Origin: Roseisalinus antarcticus
GTDB lineage: Bacteria > Pseudomonadota > Alphaproteobacteria > Rhodobacterales > Rhodobacteraceae
Assembly: GCF_900172355.1 (NCBI RefSeq)
Contig: NZ_FWFZ01000030.1
Coordinates: 1-37,952 of the forward strand
Length of the DNA stretch: 37,952 nucleotides
Reading direction: 5' to 3'
The notes beneath the pieces are model-generated. The model was not told where the DNA came from. It did no database searches and was given only the letters and a program-made list of their open reading frames with translations. The position numbers and the translations under genes were made by a program. This document shows positions 26,847 to 34,293 of the stretch, piece after piece. Each line of letters begins with the position of its first letter. The stretch's first letter is position 1.

Positions 26847-29816
26847 TCAGTCGGTTGCGTCCTCGGCGCGGCGCTGCAAGAGCGCCAGCCTGTCCTGCAG
26901 GAGCGCGGGCCAGGATTGCTGGTCTGCGGTCAGGGCGCCCTGGCGTTCCAGCTCCGTCACCAGATCCAGGGCCTCTTGCACGGACGCACGGGCCTCCGCG
27001 CGGCCTTGGGCGAGCGAGATGTTGTAGAGGCTCGTGATAAGGTCCGTCCGGGCGGCGGGATTGCCCAGTCCTTGCGCGGCCAGGGCACGTCGGATCTCCA
27101 GGGCTTCCGCAAAGGCCTCTTGCGCGGCGTCTTGCTCTCCGGCTTGCAGGGACAGGCTGCCGATGCCGTCGAGGCTAAGGGCGAGGCTGTGCTTCCACGG
27201 GGCGTTCGCCGGGTCGACCCGAAGAAGATGCCGGCCATTTTGCAGCGCGTCGCGAAAGGCCTCCAGCGCGGCCTGTTCCTCTCCGGCCAAGGCGTGCAGG
27301 TAGCCGAGCCTGTTCAGGGTCGCGGCGAGATCGTGCCGCCATCGCTGGTTCGCGGGCTCGATCTGAACGAGGCTTTGCAGGATGGCCGTGGCCTCGGCGA
27401 AGGCCACACGTGCCGCATCGGCCTCCTGGGTTCGCATGCGCAGGTCGCCGATCTTGTTCAGGCCGAACGCGGTGTCATGCTGCCACTCGGTGTTGGACGG
27501 GTCGATGGCGGCCAGGCGGCGCATGATCTGCAATCCTTCGGAATAGGCCGCCAGCGCCGCGTCGACCTCGCCTGCGGCAATCCGCAGGTCGCCGATCTTG
27601 TTGAGGCTGACGGCAATGGTGCGCTGCCATTGGGTGTTGTCCGGATCCGTCGCCCCGAGGGTGCGGGCGATCTCCAACCCTTCGATGTAGGCGGCAAGGG
27701 CCGCGTCTGCCTCTCCGGCCAGCCGGTGCAGGCCACCGATCCGGTCGAGCCCCAGGGCGACACTGCGCTGCCACGCGGCGTTGTCGGGATCGGTCGCGAC
27801 GAGGCGGCGGCTGATCTCCATCCCTTCGCGATAGGCGGCCCGCGCCGCGCCCAGGTCGCCGGTCTGCATGCCCAGGTCGCCAATCCGCTCGAGGCCGATC
27901 GCCACATCGCGCTGCCATTCGGCATTGCCCGGGTCGGTCGTCGAAAGCCGGCGGGCGATGCGCAGCGCCTCGTCATAGGCCTGCAGCGCCGTGTCCAGAT
28001 CCCCGGCCCTGCGACGCAGATCGCCGATCTTGTTGAGGCCGAAGGCCACATCTCGCTGCCATTCGGCATTTTGAGGATCCGTCGCCACAAGGCTGCGCAC
28101 GATCCCGAGGCTTTCGGCGTAGGCCTCCAGCGCCGGGTCAGGACGGCCGCTGCGCAGGTGCAGGTCGCCGAGCTCGTTCAGGCTGATCGCCAGATCCCGT
28201 TGCCACAAGGTATTCCCCGGGTCGATCGCCACCAGCCGTCGGGCGATCGCCAGGGCCTGTGTGTGGGCCCGCAGCGCCGCGTCAACCCGCCCGGACAGCA
28301 GCTGCAGGTCGCCGATGGCGTTCAGGCTGACCGAGATGTCGCGCCGGGCCTGCGCATCGCCCGGCTCGGACTTGGCGAGGCGGCGCCGGATGTCCAGCGC
28401 CTCCTCGTAGGTTTCCAGCGCGGCGGCCACCGCGCCGGTGCGGACCTGCAGGGCGCCGATCCGCTCGAGGCTGATCGAGATGTCGCGCTGCAGCACGATA
28501 TTGCCCGGATCGCCCGCCGCGAGACGACGCCGGATGTCGAGCCCGTCGCGGAAGGCCGCCAGCGCCGCGGCGACCTCCCCGGCCTGAAGCCTCAGATCGC
28601 CGATCCGTTCCAGGGCGATCGAGACATCGCGTTGCCAGTCGCGATTGTCGGGCGAGGTCTCCAACAGGGTCCGAAACAAGGCCAGCGCCCGCTCGGCCGA
28701 GGCCATCGCCCGTCTCCGCTCGCCGGCCCCGGCATAGACGCCCGCGAATTCGATCCGCATCGCCGCCTCGAGGTAGATCAGGTCGGGATTGCCGGGATCG
28801 GCGGAGAGCAATCGCATCACCGCATCCTCGGCCCGCGACAGGATCACCTCGAGGCTCTCAAGGCGCAGGCCTTCGGCATTCTTCAGCCCCTGTGCAATGT
28901 CGAAGACCAGCGCGTCGATGGCCTGCCGCGCGGTGGCGAAATTGCGCTCGGCGCGGTCCCGCTGGGTGGCGACCTCGGCCAGCGCGGCTTCGGCGCGGTC
29001 CGTTGCAGCAGCCGCAAGGCGGGCGTTCTCTTCCGCCAGCAGACGCTGTGCCTCTGCCATGTCGCGGGCCTCGGTCGCGATTTCGGTCTGGCGTTGGGCC
29101 AGTCGTTCGTTCTGAAGGGCGGTGTTCCTCTGCACCCAGGCGAAGGAGGCCAGGACGCCGAGAACCAGCAGGGCCGCAAGCGCCCCCGCGACGGTCTGTC
29201 GTTGACGTCGGGCCTGGGCCTTGCGGCTGGCGACGATGAAGGTCCGTTGAAGCTCCGTGGGCTCCGGCGCGGCCTTCGGTCGCGACAGGAGCCATTCCTC
29301 GGCCTCCTCCAGATCCTGTCCGCGCAGCGGCTGGCCCCCGGAACGCAGGGTTTTCTGCCAGCGGTCGGCGAGTTCGCCCAGGCGCGTGTGTTCCCGGATC
29401 CAGTCGATATCGAGGTTGATGGCATAGCGGATCTTCTCCAGCCCGGCCGCGAAATCGTGGGCGTCGGTCAGGAAGATGTAGTTGAGCTTCGAGACGAGCG
29501 GCGGCGGCGCACCGTCGATGTCCTCGATCACGACGGGGATGACGCGCTTGTTCAGCTGTTCCGCGAGCCCAAGCTCCCATTTGCAGACCTCGGACCGGAT
29601 GGAGGAGGGCGACAGGGCGAACAGGATCGTATCACTTTCCCGGATCAGCTTTTCGAGCCGGGGCTTCCATTCTTCGCTGGGCAGAATGTCGTGGATATCT
29701 CGGAAGACCGTGAGGTCATCGTCCGACGACAGGGCGTCATAGAGCCGCTCGATACGCGCGTCGTCGTGTCGAGAGTAGGAAACAAAGAGCTTCGAGGCAG
29801 AAGGTTTCTCTTTCAT
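26847..29816 (-). CDS. TIR domain - transmembrane - TPR-repeat protein
   Basis: A 989-residue protein. Residues 8-130 form a TIR domain: KLFVSYSRHDD (strand A), DILPSEEW (BB-loop region), ESDTILFALSPSS and SEVCKWELGLAEQ, where Glu81 sits at the position of the NADase glutamate. Residues 208-228 (TVAGALAALLVLGVLASFAW) are a membrane helix, followed by a Glu/Arg/Ala-rich coiled coil to about 330. From about 390 come twelve TPR-like repeats of exactly 48 residues (consensus DPxNxxWQRDVAxxLxxIGD), then a short tail. TPRs probably sense a partner and the TIR domain acts as NAD hydrolase or signal generator, but activity is unproven. Start: MKEKPSASKLF at 29816; the longer frame to 30002 is discarded although no ribosome site is evident. 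Divergent from the GGDEF-EAL gene. Confidence 0.88.
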   Translation of the reverse strand: MKEKPSASKLFVSYSRHDDARIERLYDALSSDDDLTVFRDIHDILPSEEWKPRLEKLIRESDTILFALSPSSIRSEVCKWELGLAEQLNKRVIPVVIEDIDGAPPPLVSKLNYIFLTDAHDFAAGLEKIRYAINLDIDWIREHTRLGELADRWQKTLRSGGQPLRGQDLEEAEEWLLSRPKAAPEPTELQRTFIVASRKAQARRQRQTVAGALAALLVLGVLASFAWVQRNTALQNERLAQRQTEIATEARDMAEAQRLLAEENARLAAAATDRAEAALAEVATQRDRAERNFATARQAIDALVFDIAQGLKNAEGLRLESLEVILSRAEDAVMRLLSADPGNPDLIYLEAAMRIEFAGVYAGAGERRRAMASAERALALFRTLLETSPDNRDWQRDVSIALERIGDLRLQAGEVAAALAAFRDGLDIRRRLAAGDPGNIVLQRDISISLERIGALQVRTGAVAAALETYEEALDIRRRLAKSEPGDAQARRDISVSLNAIGDLQLLSGRVDAALRAHTQALAIARRLVAIDPGNTLWQRDLAISLNELGDLHLRSGRPDPALEAYAESLGIVRSLVATDPQNAEWQRDVAFGLNKIGDLRRRAGDLDTALQAYDEALRIARRLSTTDPGNAEWQRDVAIGLERIGDLGMQTGDLGAARAAYREGMEISRRLVATDPDNAAWQRSVALGLDRIGGLHRLAGEADAALAAYIEGLEIARTLGATDPDNTQWQRTIAVSLNKIGDLRIAAGEVDAALAAYSEGLQIMRRLAAIDPSNTEWQHDTAFGLNKIGDLRMRTQEADAARVAFAEATAILQSLVQIEPANQRWRHDLAATLNRLGYLHALAGEEQAALEAFRDALQNGRHLLRVDPANAPWKHSLALSLDGIGSLSLQAGEQDAAQEAFAEALEIRRALAAQGLGNPAARTDLITSLYNISLAQGRAEARASVQEALDLVTELERQGALTADQQSWPALLQDRLALLQRRAEDATD
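27000..28680 (-). repeat. Twelve tandem 48-residue (144-bp) TPR units
   Basis: Units run end to end in the 3' half of the TIR gene, each starting P-x-N-x-x-W and holding (N/E)xIGDL and a helix ending RRLxxxD. Units 4 to 9 are most alike, suggesting recent duplication; the first and last are more diverged. The length is constant at 48 residues with no indels, an unusual regularity. Limits are approximate. Confidence 0.8.
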
Positions 29817-30117
29817 GGGCGCAACACAACCGGACGACAGCCCAAGCCTAGCCGGTCGGCCCGGCAAAGGCCAAAACAGTTTATGGCTGATGACACGGCC
29901 CGGTTCGGCCTCCAGTCCTGAACAAGTGGCGTCGCCCCCAACCCCTTTCCAGAGGAGACGGTGGGTCCTTCTCGACGCCTTTTCCGAAACCGTGTTAAGC
30001 ACAAATTAGTAATTTGTTTGGATGGTTGTGTGCAACGCGCGTCGGGCTACGTCGACAGCGTGGATAGCCGGGTCTGGATCGGTTGATCTTATTGTCAGAA
30101 AGGCTTGAAGCAGAGCG
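29817..30117. promoter_or_regulatory. Divergent control region of TIR-TPR and GGDEF-EAL genes
   Basis: About 300 bp between two divergent genes. The TIR side is GC-rich; an AT-rich core lies at 29985-30030 and carries a perfect palindrome (30001-30017). No strong -35/-10 pair was identified for either gene. TTGATCTTATTGTCAGAAAG (30083-30102) is a second AT-rich patch close to the GGDEF-EAL start. Confidence 0.5.
30001..30017. promoter_or_regulatory. Perfect 17-bp palindrome, candidate operator
   Basis: ACAAATTAGTAATTTGT: 8-bp perfect arms around a central G. It is far more AT-rich than its surroundings and lies about 185 bp from the TIR start and 100 bp from the GGDEF-EAL start. The form is typical of a homodimeric repressor site. 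No cognate regulator is evident in the window. Confidence 0.55.
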
Positions 30118-33100
30118 GTGGAAGACACGCGTTTGAACATGTCGAGATTGCTGGGCCTTGACGACTATGCCGCGCAGCTCATGGCGACCCTCGTCGTTGA
30201 TGGGGCAGTGCTCGATGACCGGTTGGTGCTGCGGCATTTCACGCCCGGCTTCGCCATCAAGTTCGGCCACCCCGGCCCCGCGGGAAAGTCCATACTTGAT
30301 TACGTGGACGACGCGGACAAGCGCGCCCAGCTAGCCGGCATGGCTCGGCTGCCTGCTGCGCGACCGGGCAGTGGGCAGAATGACGCCACATTGCCGCCGG
30401 TCGCCGCCGAAGATCCGCGCCGGCCGGACAACACGGACCATGCCGACGATCAGGATGCGCACGACGGCCCGTCGAGCGGGGTCGTCGAGCTAACCCTGAC
30501 ACGGCCGCGGATGGAGGTTCGGATATCGCCGCTGACGCGCTCCGGCGATTCAGCATACGGGTTCCTTGTCCAGGAAATACCTGAATCCTCGATCTCGAAC
30601 ATGCCGATTGAGAACGCCGGCCGGGTCGCGCCGGATGCCCGCGCGTCGGCGCGTCGGGTCCTCTCTCAGCTGTCCCATGCCTATTGGGAAAGCAACCCGC
30701 AGACAGGCGCGTTCGTGGCGTCCGAGCTTTGGTACCTGATGCGCGGTCATCGGGTGGAGGAAAACGACCTCCTTCAAAACCACAAGACCTGGAAAGAGCG
30801 GCTGCACCCCGAAGACCGTCCGGCCTTGTTCGATTACCAGCGCAAGCTGCAGGCCGGTGAGGCCGATTTCGACCTTGTGATCTATCGCGAAAGGCATGCG
30901 GACGGGCACTGGATGACCATCTTGTGCAAGGGGGCGGTCATCGAACGGGACGCGAGCGGCGCTGTCCTGCGCGTCGCGGGAACCGATGCCGAGATCACCG
31001 CCTCCCATTCCACCGAGGAATATATCCGCGAAATCGCCCTGCTGGAGCAACGCTGGCTGATCGCGGCCGAGTATGCGCAGCTCGGCCTGTGGGACAACGA
31101 CGAGGCCGCCGGCACCCGCTATGTCTCGCAGACTTGGCGCAAGATGCGCGGCTACGGGCCCAACGATGCCTTTGACGAAAGCCGCGCCGCGCTCGCCGAG
31201 CGGACCCATCCCGATGACCGCGCGTCCCTGGAACGGCAGATCCAGGCGACAGTGAACGGCGATACAGAGACCGTGTTCCAAGAATACCGCGAGAGGCACC
31301 GGGACGGCCACTGGATCTGGATCCTGTCGCGGGGCCGGGTCATCGCCCGAGATGCCCAGGGCCGTGCGACCCGGATCATCGGGATCGACACCGACATCAC
31401 CGACATCAAGGCGGCGAGCGAGAAGATCTATCGCATGTCGCGACGTCTGGAAGTGGCCATTCAGGCAACGCGCGTCGGGATCTGGGATGCGGACCTCGCC
31501 AAGGACGAGGTCGTTTGGGACGCGCGCATGATGGAGATCTTCGGGCTCGACCGGCCGCCCGGTCCGATCGCCGCGGACTATTGGGAAAATGCCATCCACC
31601 CCGACGACAAGGAGCGGGTGCTGGCACAGACCGCCGAGGTCGAGGCCGGCAAGACCACTTTCGGGGCGGATTACCGCATCCTGAGGCCCGACGGCAAACA
31701 GCGCTATATCCGGTCCCGGTCTACGATGCTGTTCGACGGGGCGGTCGGGCATGGCCTGATCGGCGTGGACTGGGACATCACCGCCGATGTCGAGGCGGCG
31801 GCCGAACTCAGCCGCGCTCATGCCCTCGCCCACAGGCGCAACGAAGAGCTTGAACAGGCGCGTGCGGAGATGGAACACAACGCGCTGCACGATGCGTTGA
31901 CCGACCTTCCCAATCGTCGTTTCATCGACCAGCAGATGCAGGCCGTGCGCGGGCAAAAGCAGCAGATCGCCGTCATGCAGCTCGACCTCGACCGCTTCAA
32001 GCAGATCAACGACACCCTCGGCCATGCGGCGGGGGATGCGGTGTTGCGGCACGTGGCGCAGGTGATGGTGGGCATCGCGCCCGAAGAGGCCACGGTGGCG
32101 CGGGTCGGCGGAGATGAATTCGTCATTTTCTTCAAGACGGCCCCGCGCCCGTCGTCCATCAAGCGGATCGCCGAGAAGATCGCCTACGCACTCGAGATCC
32201 CCTTCGAGGTGAATGCCAAGGAATGCCGCTTTGGGGTGTCGATCGGGATCGCGATCGGAGACCTGCCCCGCCAGACGCCGGAGGAGGTCTTTGAGAACGC
32301 CGACATGGCGCTCTACGAGGCCAAGGACAGCGGGCGCGGGCGCAGCATGTCCTTTTCGGACCGGATGCGCATCGCCGTCGAGACGAAGCGGCTCCTGGCC
32401 GACGCGCTTCTGGGCGGCCTGGAGCGCGACGAATTCTATTGCGTCTACCAGCCGCAGTTCGAGGCCGGGTCGTTGCGGCTCAGCGGGCTCGAGGCGCTGG
32501 TGCGTTGGCAGCGGCCCGACGGTACGGTCGCGCCGCCGTCGGTCTTCCTCGAGATGGCCGAAGAACTGGGAGTGGTGGAGCGGCTGGACCAGCGCGTTCT
32601 GGAGCAGGTCATGTCCGATCAGGCTCGCTGGTCGACGCTGGGCCTTGCCGCGCCGCGCGTCGCAGTCAACGTATCGGCCCGCAGGCTCGCGGATCCGCAG
32701 TTGCCGCAACGTCTCCAGCAGCTGGGCATCCGGCCCGGGCAGCTTTCGTTCGAACTGCTTGAGACGGTGTTTCTGGACACCCACAACCCGGTCATCGCCG
32801 CCAATATCGCGGCCATCCGCAGCATGGGAATCGAAATCGAGATTGACGATTTTGGCACGGGCCATGCCTCGATCGTCGGAATGCTGCAGCTTCAGCCGAG
32901 CCGGCTCAAGATCGACCAGCAGATCGTCGGACCACTCACGAAGGGCGAAAAGCAGGGCACTCTCGTCCGCTCGATCATCGACATCGGCCGGATGCATGGC
33001 ATCGACGTCATCGCCGAAGGGGTCGAGACGGCCGATCACGTGCGCCTGCTAACGGCCATGGGCTGCAATTACCTGCAGGGCTACGGCCTGGGTGTCCCGA

Positions 33101-33177
33101 TGCCCGAGGCGGAGTTGCGCGACCGGCTGCGCTCGGGCGATTGGAGCACGCCCGCAGGGACGGGCACCGGCTGCTGA
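30118..33177 (+). CDS. PAS-PAS-PAS-GGDEF-EAL c-di-GMP signalling protein
   Basis: A 1,019-residue soluble protein. An N-terminal PAS-like region (to about 160) precedes three PAS/PAC units (about 180-300, 310-430, 440-560; the PAC motifs ERHADGHWMTIL, ERHRDGHWIWIL and RPDGKQRYI are clear). A coiled linker leads to a GGDEF domain (VGGDEF at 663-668) and an EAL domain (LEALVRW at 791-797). All usual EAL residues are kept: VNVSAR, ELLET, IDDFGTG, LKIDQQ, AEGVET and QGYGLGVPMP, so phosphodiesterase activity is likely. The GGDEF motif is intact, but no RxxD inhibitory site lies just before it (EEATVAR). GTG at 30118 is the longest start; ATG at 30139 is also possible. No membrane segments. Confidence 0.92.
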   Translation: MEDTRLNMSRLLGLDDYAAQLMATLVVDGAVLDDRLVLRHFTPGFAIKFGHPGPAGKSILDYVDDADKRAQLAGMARLPAARPGSGQNDATLPPVAAEDPRRPDNTDHADDQDAHDGPSSGVVELTLTRPRMEVRISPLTRSGDSAYGFLVQEIPESSISNMPIENAGRVAPDARASARRVLSQLSHAYWESNPQTGAFVASELWYLMRGHRVEENDLLQNHKTWKERLHPEDRPALFDYQRKLQAGEADFDLVIYRERHADGHWMTILCKGAVIERDASGAVLRVAGTDAEITASHSTEEYIREIALLEQRWLIAAEYAQLGLWDNDEAAGTRYVSQTWRKMRGYGPNDAFDESRAALAERTHPDDRASLERQIQATVNGDTETVFQEYRERHRDGHWIWILSRGRVIARDAQGRATRIIGIDTDITDIKAASEKIYRMSRRLEVAIQATRVGIWDADLAKDEVVWDARMMEIFGLDRPPGPIAADYWENAIHPDDKERVLAQTAEVEAGKTTFGADYRILRPDGKQRYIRSRSTMLFDGAVGHGLIGVDWDITADVEAAAELSRAHALAHRRNEELEQARAEMEHNALHDALTDLPNRRFIDQQMQAVRGQKQQIAVMQLDLDRFKQINDTLGHAAGDAVLRHVAQVMVGIAPEEATVARVGGDEFVIFFKTAPRPSSIKRIAEKIAYALEIPFEVNAKECRFGVSIGIAIGDLPRQTPEEVFENADMALYEAKDSGRGRSMSFSDRMRIAVETKRLLADALLGGLERDEFYCVYQPQFEAGSLRLSGLEALVRWQRPDGTVAPPSVFLEMAEELGVVERLDQRVLEQVMSDQARWSTLGLAAPRVAVNVSARRLADPQLPQRLQQLGIRPGQLSFELLETVFLDTHNPVIAANIAAIRSMGIEIEIDDFGTGHASIVGMLQLQPSRLKIDQQIVGPLTKGEKQGTLVRSIIDIGRMHGIDVIAEGVETADHVRLLTAMGCNYLQGYGLGVPMPEAELRDRLRSGDWSTPAGTGTGC

Positions 33178-33426
33178 GCCGCGGCCTCTCCCGACAAGGG
33201 TCCTTTCGCTCTTCCGTTTTGATCGGCCAGAAAACAGGATCAAGAACAGAAAGTGATCCCTCGAAAACATGCTGTTGAAGGTCCGAATGTGACAATTCGG
33301 GGCATGAAGGCTCAGACAAATTGCCATGCAGCGTCGACTGGGCCCGGGAGCCATTGATCGGGTTGAGGCCGTGAATCCTGCATGGTTCACAGCGCCCAAG
33401 GCGTGATCGACATTCTATGGCGGGGG
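33178..33426. other. Intergenic region with small hairpin
   Basis: No gene seen. A small inverted repeat CCGAAT/ATTCGG with a six-base loop lies at 33283-33300, about 105 bases after the GGDEF-EAL stop, without a T-run. The last part leads into the istB remnant. Confidence 0.4.
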
Positions 33427-33549
33427 TTTCGGGACCATGGCTCACTTGGTGACGCCAAGATGACGACCGCCTTGCTCGACCGCTTGCCCCACCACAGTGC
33501 CATCGTCGAAACCGGCAACGAGAGATGGCGCTTCAAGACCTGCGAATGA
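33427..33549 (+). pseudogene. istB: istB C-terminal remnant (IS21-family helper ATPase)
   Basis: About 40 codons in one frame encode [20 protein letters not shown] followed by [10 protein letters not shown] and a stop. This is the very C-terminus of IstB proteins ([18 protein letters not shown]...ETGN(D/E)SWRFK). The rest of istB and all of istA are missing upstream. The sequence before it (FRDHGSL in place of the usual FGEWxxVF) is already degenerate. With the end sequence at 33630-33674 it marks the right part of a decayed IS21 element. Confidence 0.8.
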
Positions 33550-33674
33550 CCAACACCTTGGCCCGATCCGATTGCGCTGTGTGAGGGTCACATTGCCTCG
33601 GGCCAGCTTCCCGTGAGCACAAGGGCAGGCATTTTGGGACGCCGATAGGAGGCAAGATTGCGTGCCGGTTGACA
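33427..33674 (+). mobile_element. Decayed right end of an IS21-family element
   Basis: After the istB remnant, 33630-33674 reads GGACGCCGATAGGAGG, then GATTGCGTGCCGGTTGACA. This resembles the multiple terminal repeats of IS21 elements (GGACGCCGATAGGGGGTCA, ATTGGATGCCGATTGACA as I remember them), and ends in TTGACA at 33674, the expected outer end. No left end or istA is in the window, so the element is truncated and immobile. Confidence 0.7.
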
Positions 33675-33850
33675 TAAAGCAAAGGCTGATGCGCTCCCTG
33701 AGGGAACGCTGGGTGCATCGGCAACGCGTCGAGAGGCTTTCCGATGCAACTTGCACCAATGGCGAAAGGATCGCATTGCACAACGTGCGCCGGCCGCAGC
33801 AGGCGCTCGGCATGAAGACACCCGCAGCCGCGTTTGAACTGGCGGCCTGA
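33675..33850 (+). pseudogene. Transposase C-terminal remnant (IS3/IS481-like integrase core)
   Basis: The last 30 or so codons before the stop at 33850 encode LHNVRRPQQALGMKTPAAAF plus ELAA. This matches the C-terminal end of DDE integrase-type transposases (YNxxRPHxALGxxTPAxxF). The frame upstream (33675 to about 33765) is Arg-rich and degenerate. It directly abuts the IS21 outer end, so the IS21 element probably inserted into an older transposase gene, or the two fragments were joined by deletion. Confidence 0.7.
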
Positions 33851-34293
33851 CCGCAGATCACGCCGGGTCGAGACAGACCCGCGGATGCCGGCTTCGGCTT
33901 CGGCAAGGGCTCGGGTCGGGCCTCCGTGGCGACGACGCTGAACGGCCCGGATCCAGGGAAGGAATTTCTGCCTCGCAGTCTTCGGCAAAATAGGCATCGA
34001 TGCCGATCGCGGATTGCCAAAACGGCGCGGCGACCTGGGCAAACGCATCGCGCCGTCGCATGTCCACCGGATCCCGACACCGGTTCAAATCGTTTCGATC
34101 GTTTCGATCCGGAAATTCAATCACCGGTCTACCCAGCAACATCCAAGATCTTTGGCGACGGCAACGCCGGCCCTGTCAAGAATAGATCTTGATCTTCAGC
34201 AAACATCACGCGAGCGTAAAACCGTCGGGATTTCAACTGAATCCGATCTCCCGGCTTCAAAAAGACTCCTTTCTACGCTCTGCGGTAACGCCG
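33851..34293. other. Upstream region of the RTX lipase gene
   Basis: No gene is supported. The stretch holds a short direct repeat, ATCGTTTCGATCGTTTCGAT (34089-34108), and an AT-richer part near 34170-34230 that may carry the promoter. A TTG at 34189 opens the RTX frame 35 codons early, but the added residues look unlike a conserved start. Confidence 0.4.

Noticed and set aside
26799-29921. Plus-strand frame of 1,040 residues opposite the TIR-TPR gene
   Set aside because: It mirrors the TPR repeats, contains no domain and overlaps the minus-strand frame, which has clear TIR and TPR motifs.
30550-33039. Minus-strand frame of 829 residues opposite the GGDEF-EAL gene
   Set aside because: Antisense shadow; GGDEF, EAL and PAS motifs are all on the plus strand.
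33442-34080. Minus-strand frame of 212 residues over the IS remnants
   Set aside because: Its end is the familiar antisense of istB (the real IstB C-terminus is on the plus strand), and the rest is Arg/Ser-rich.
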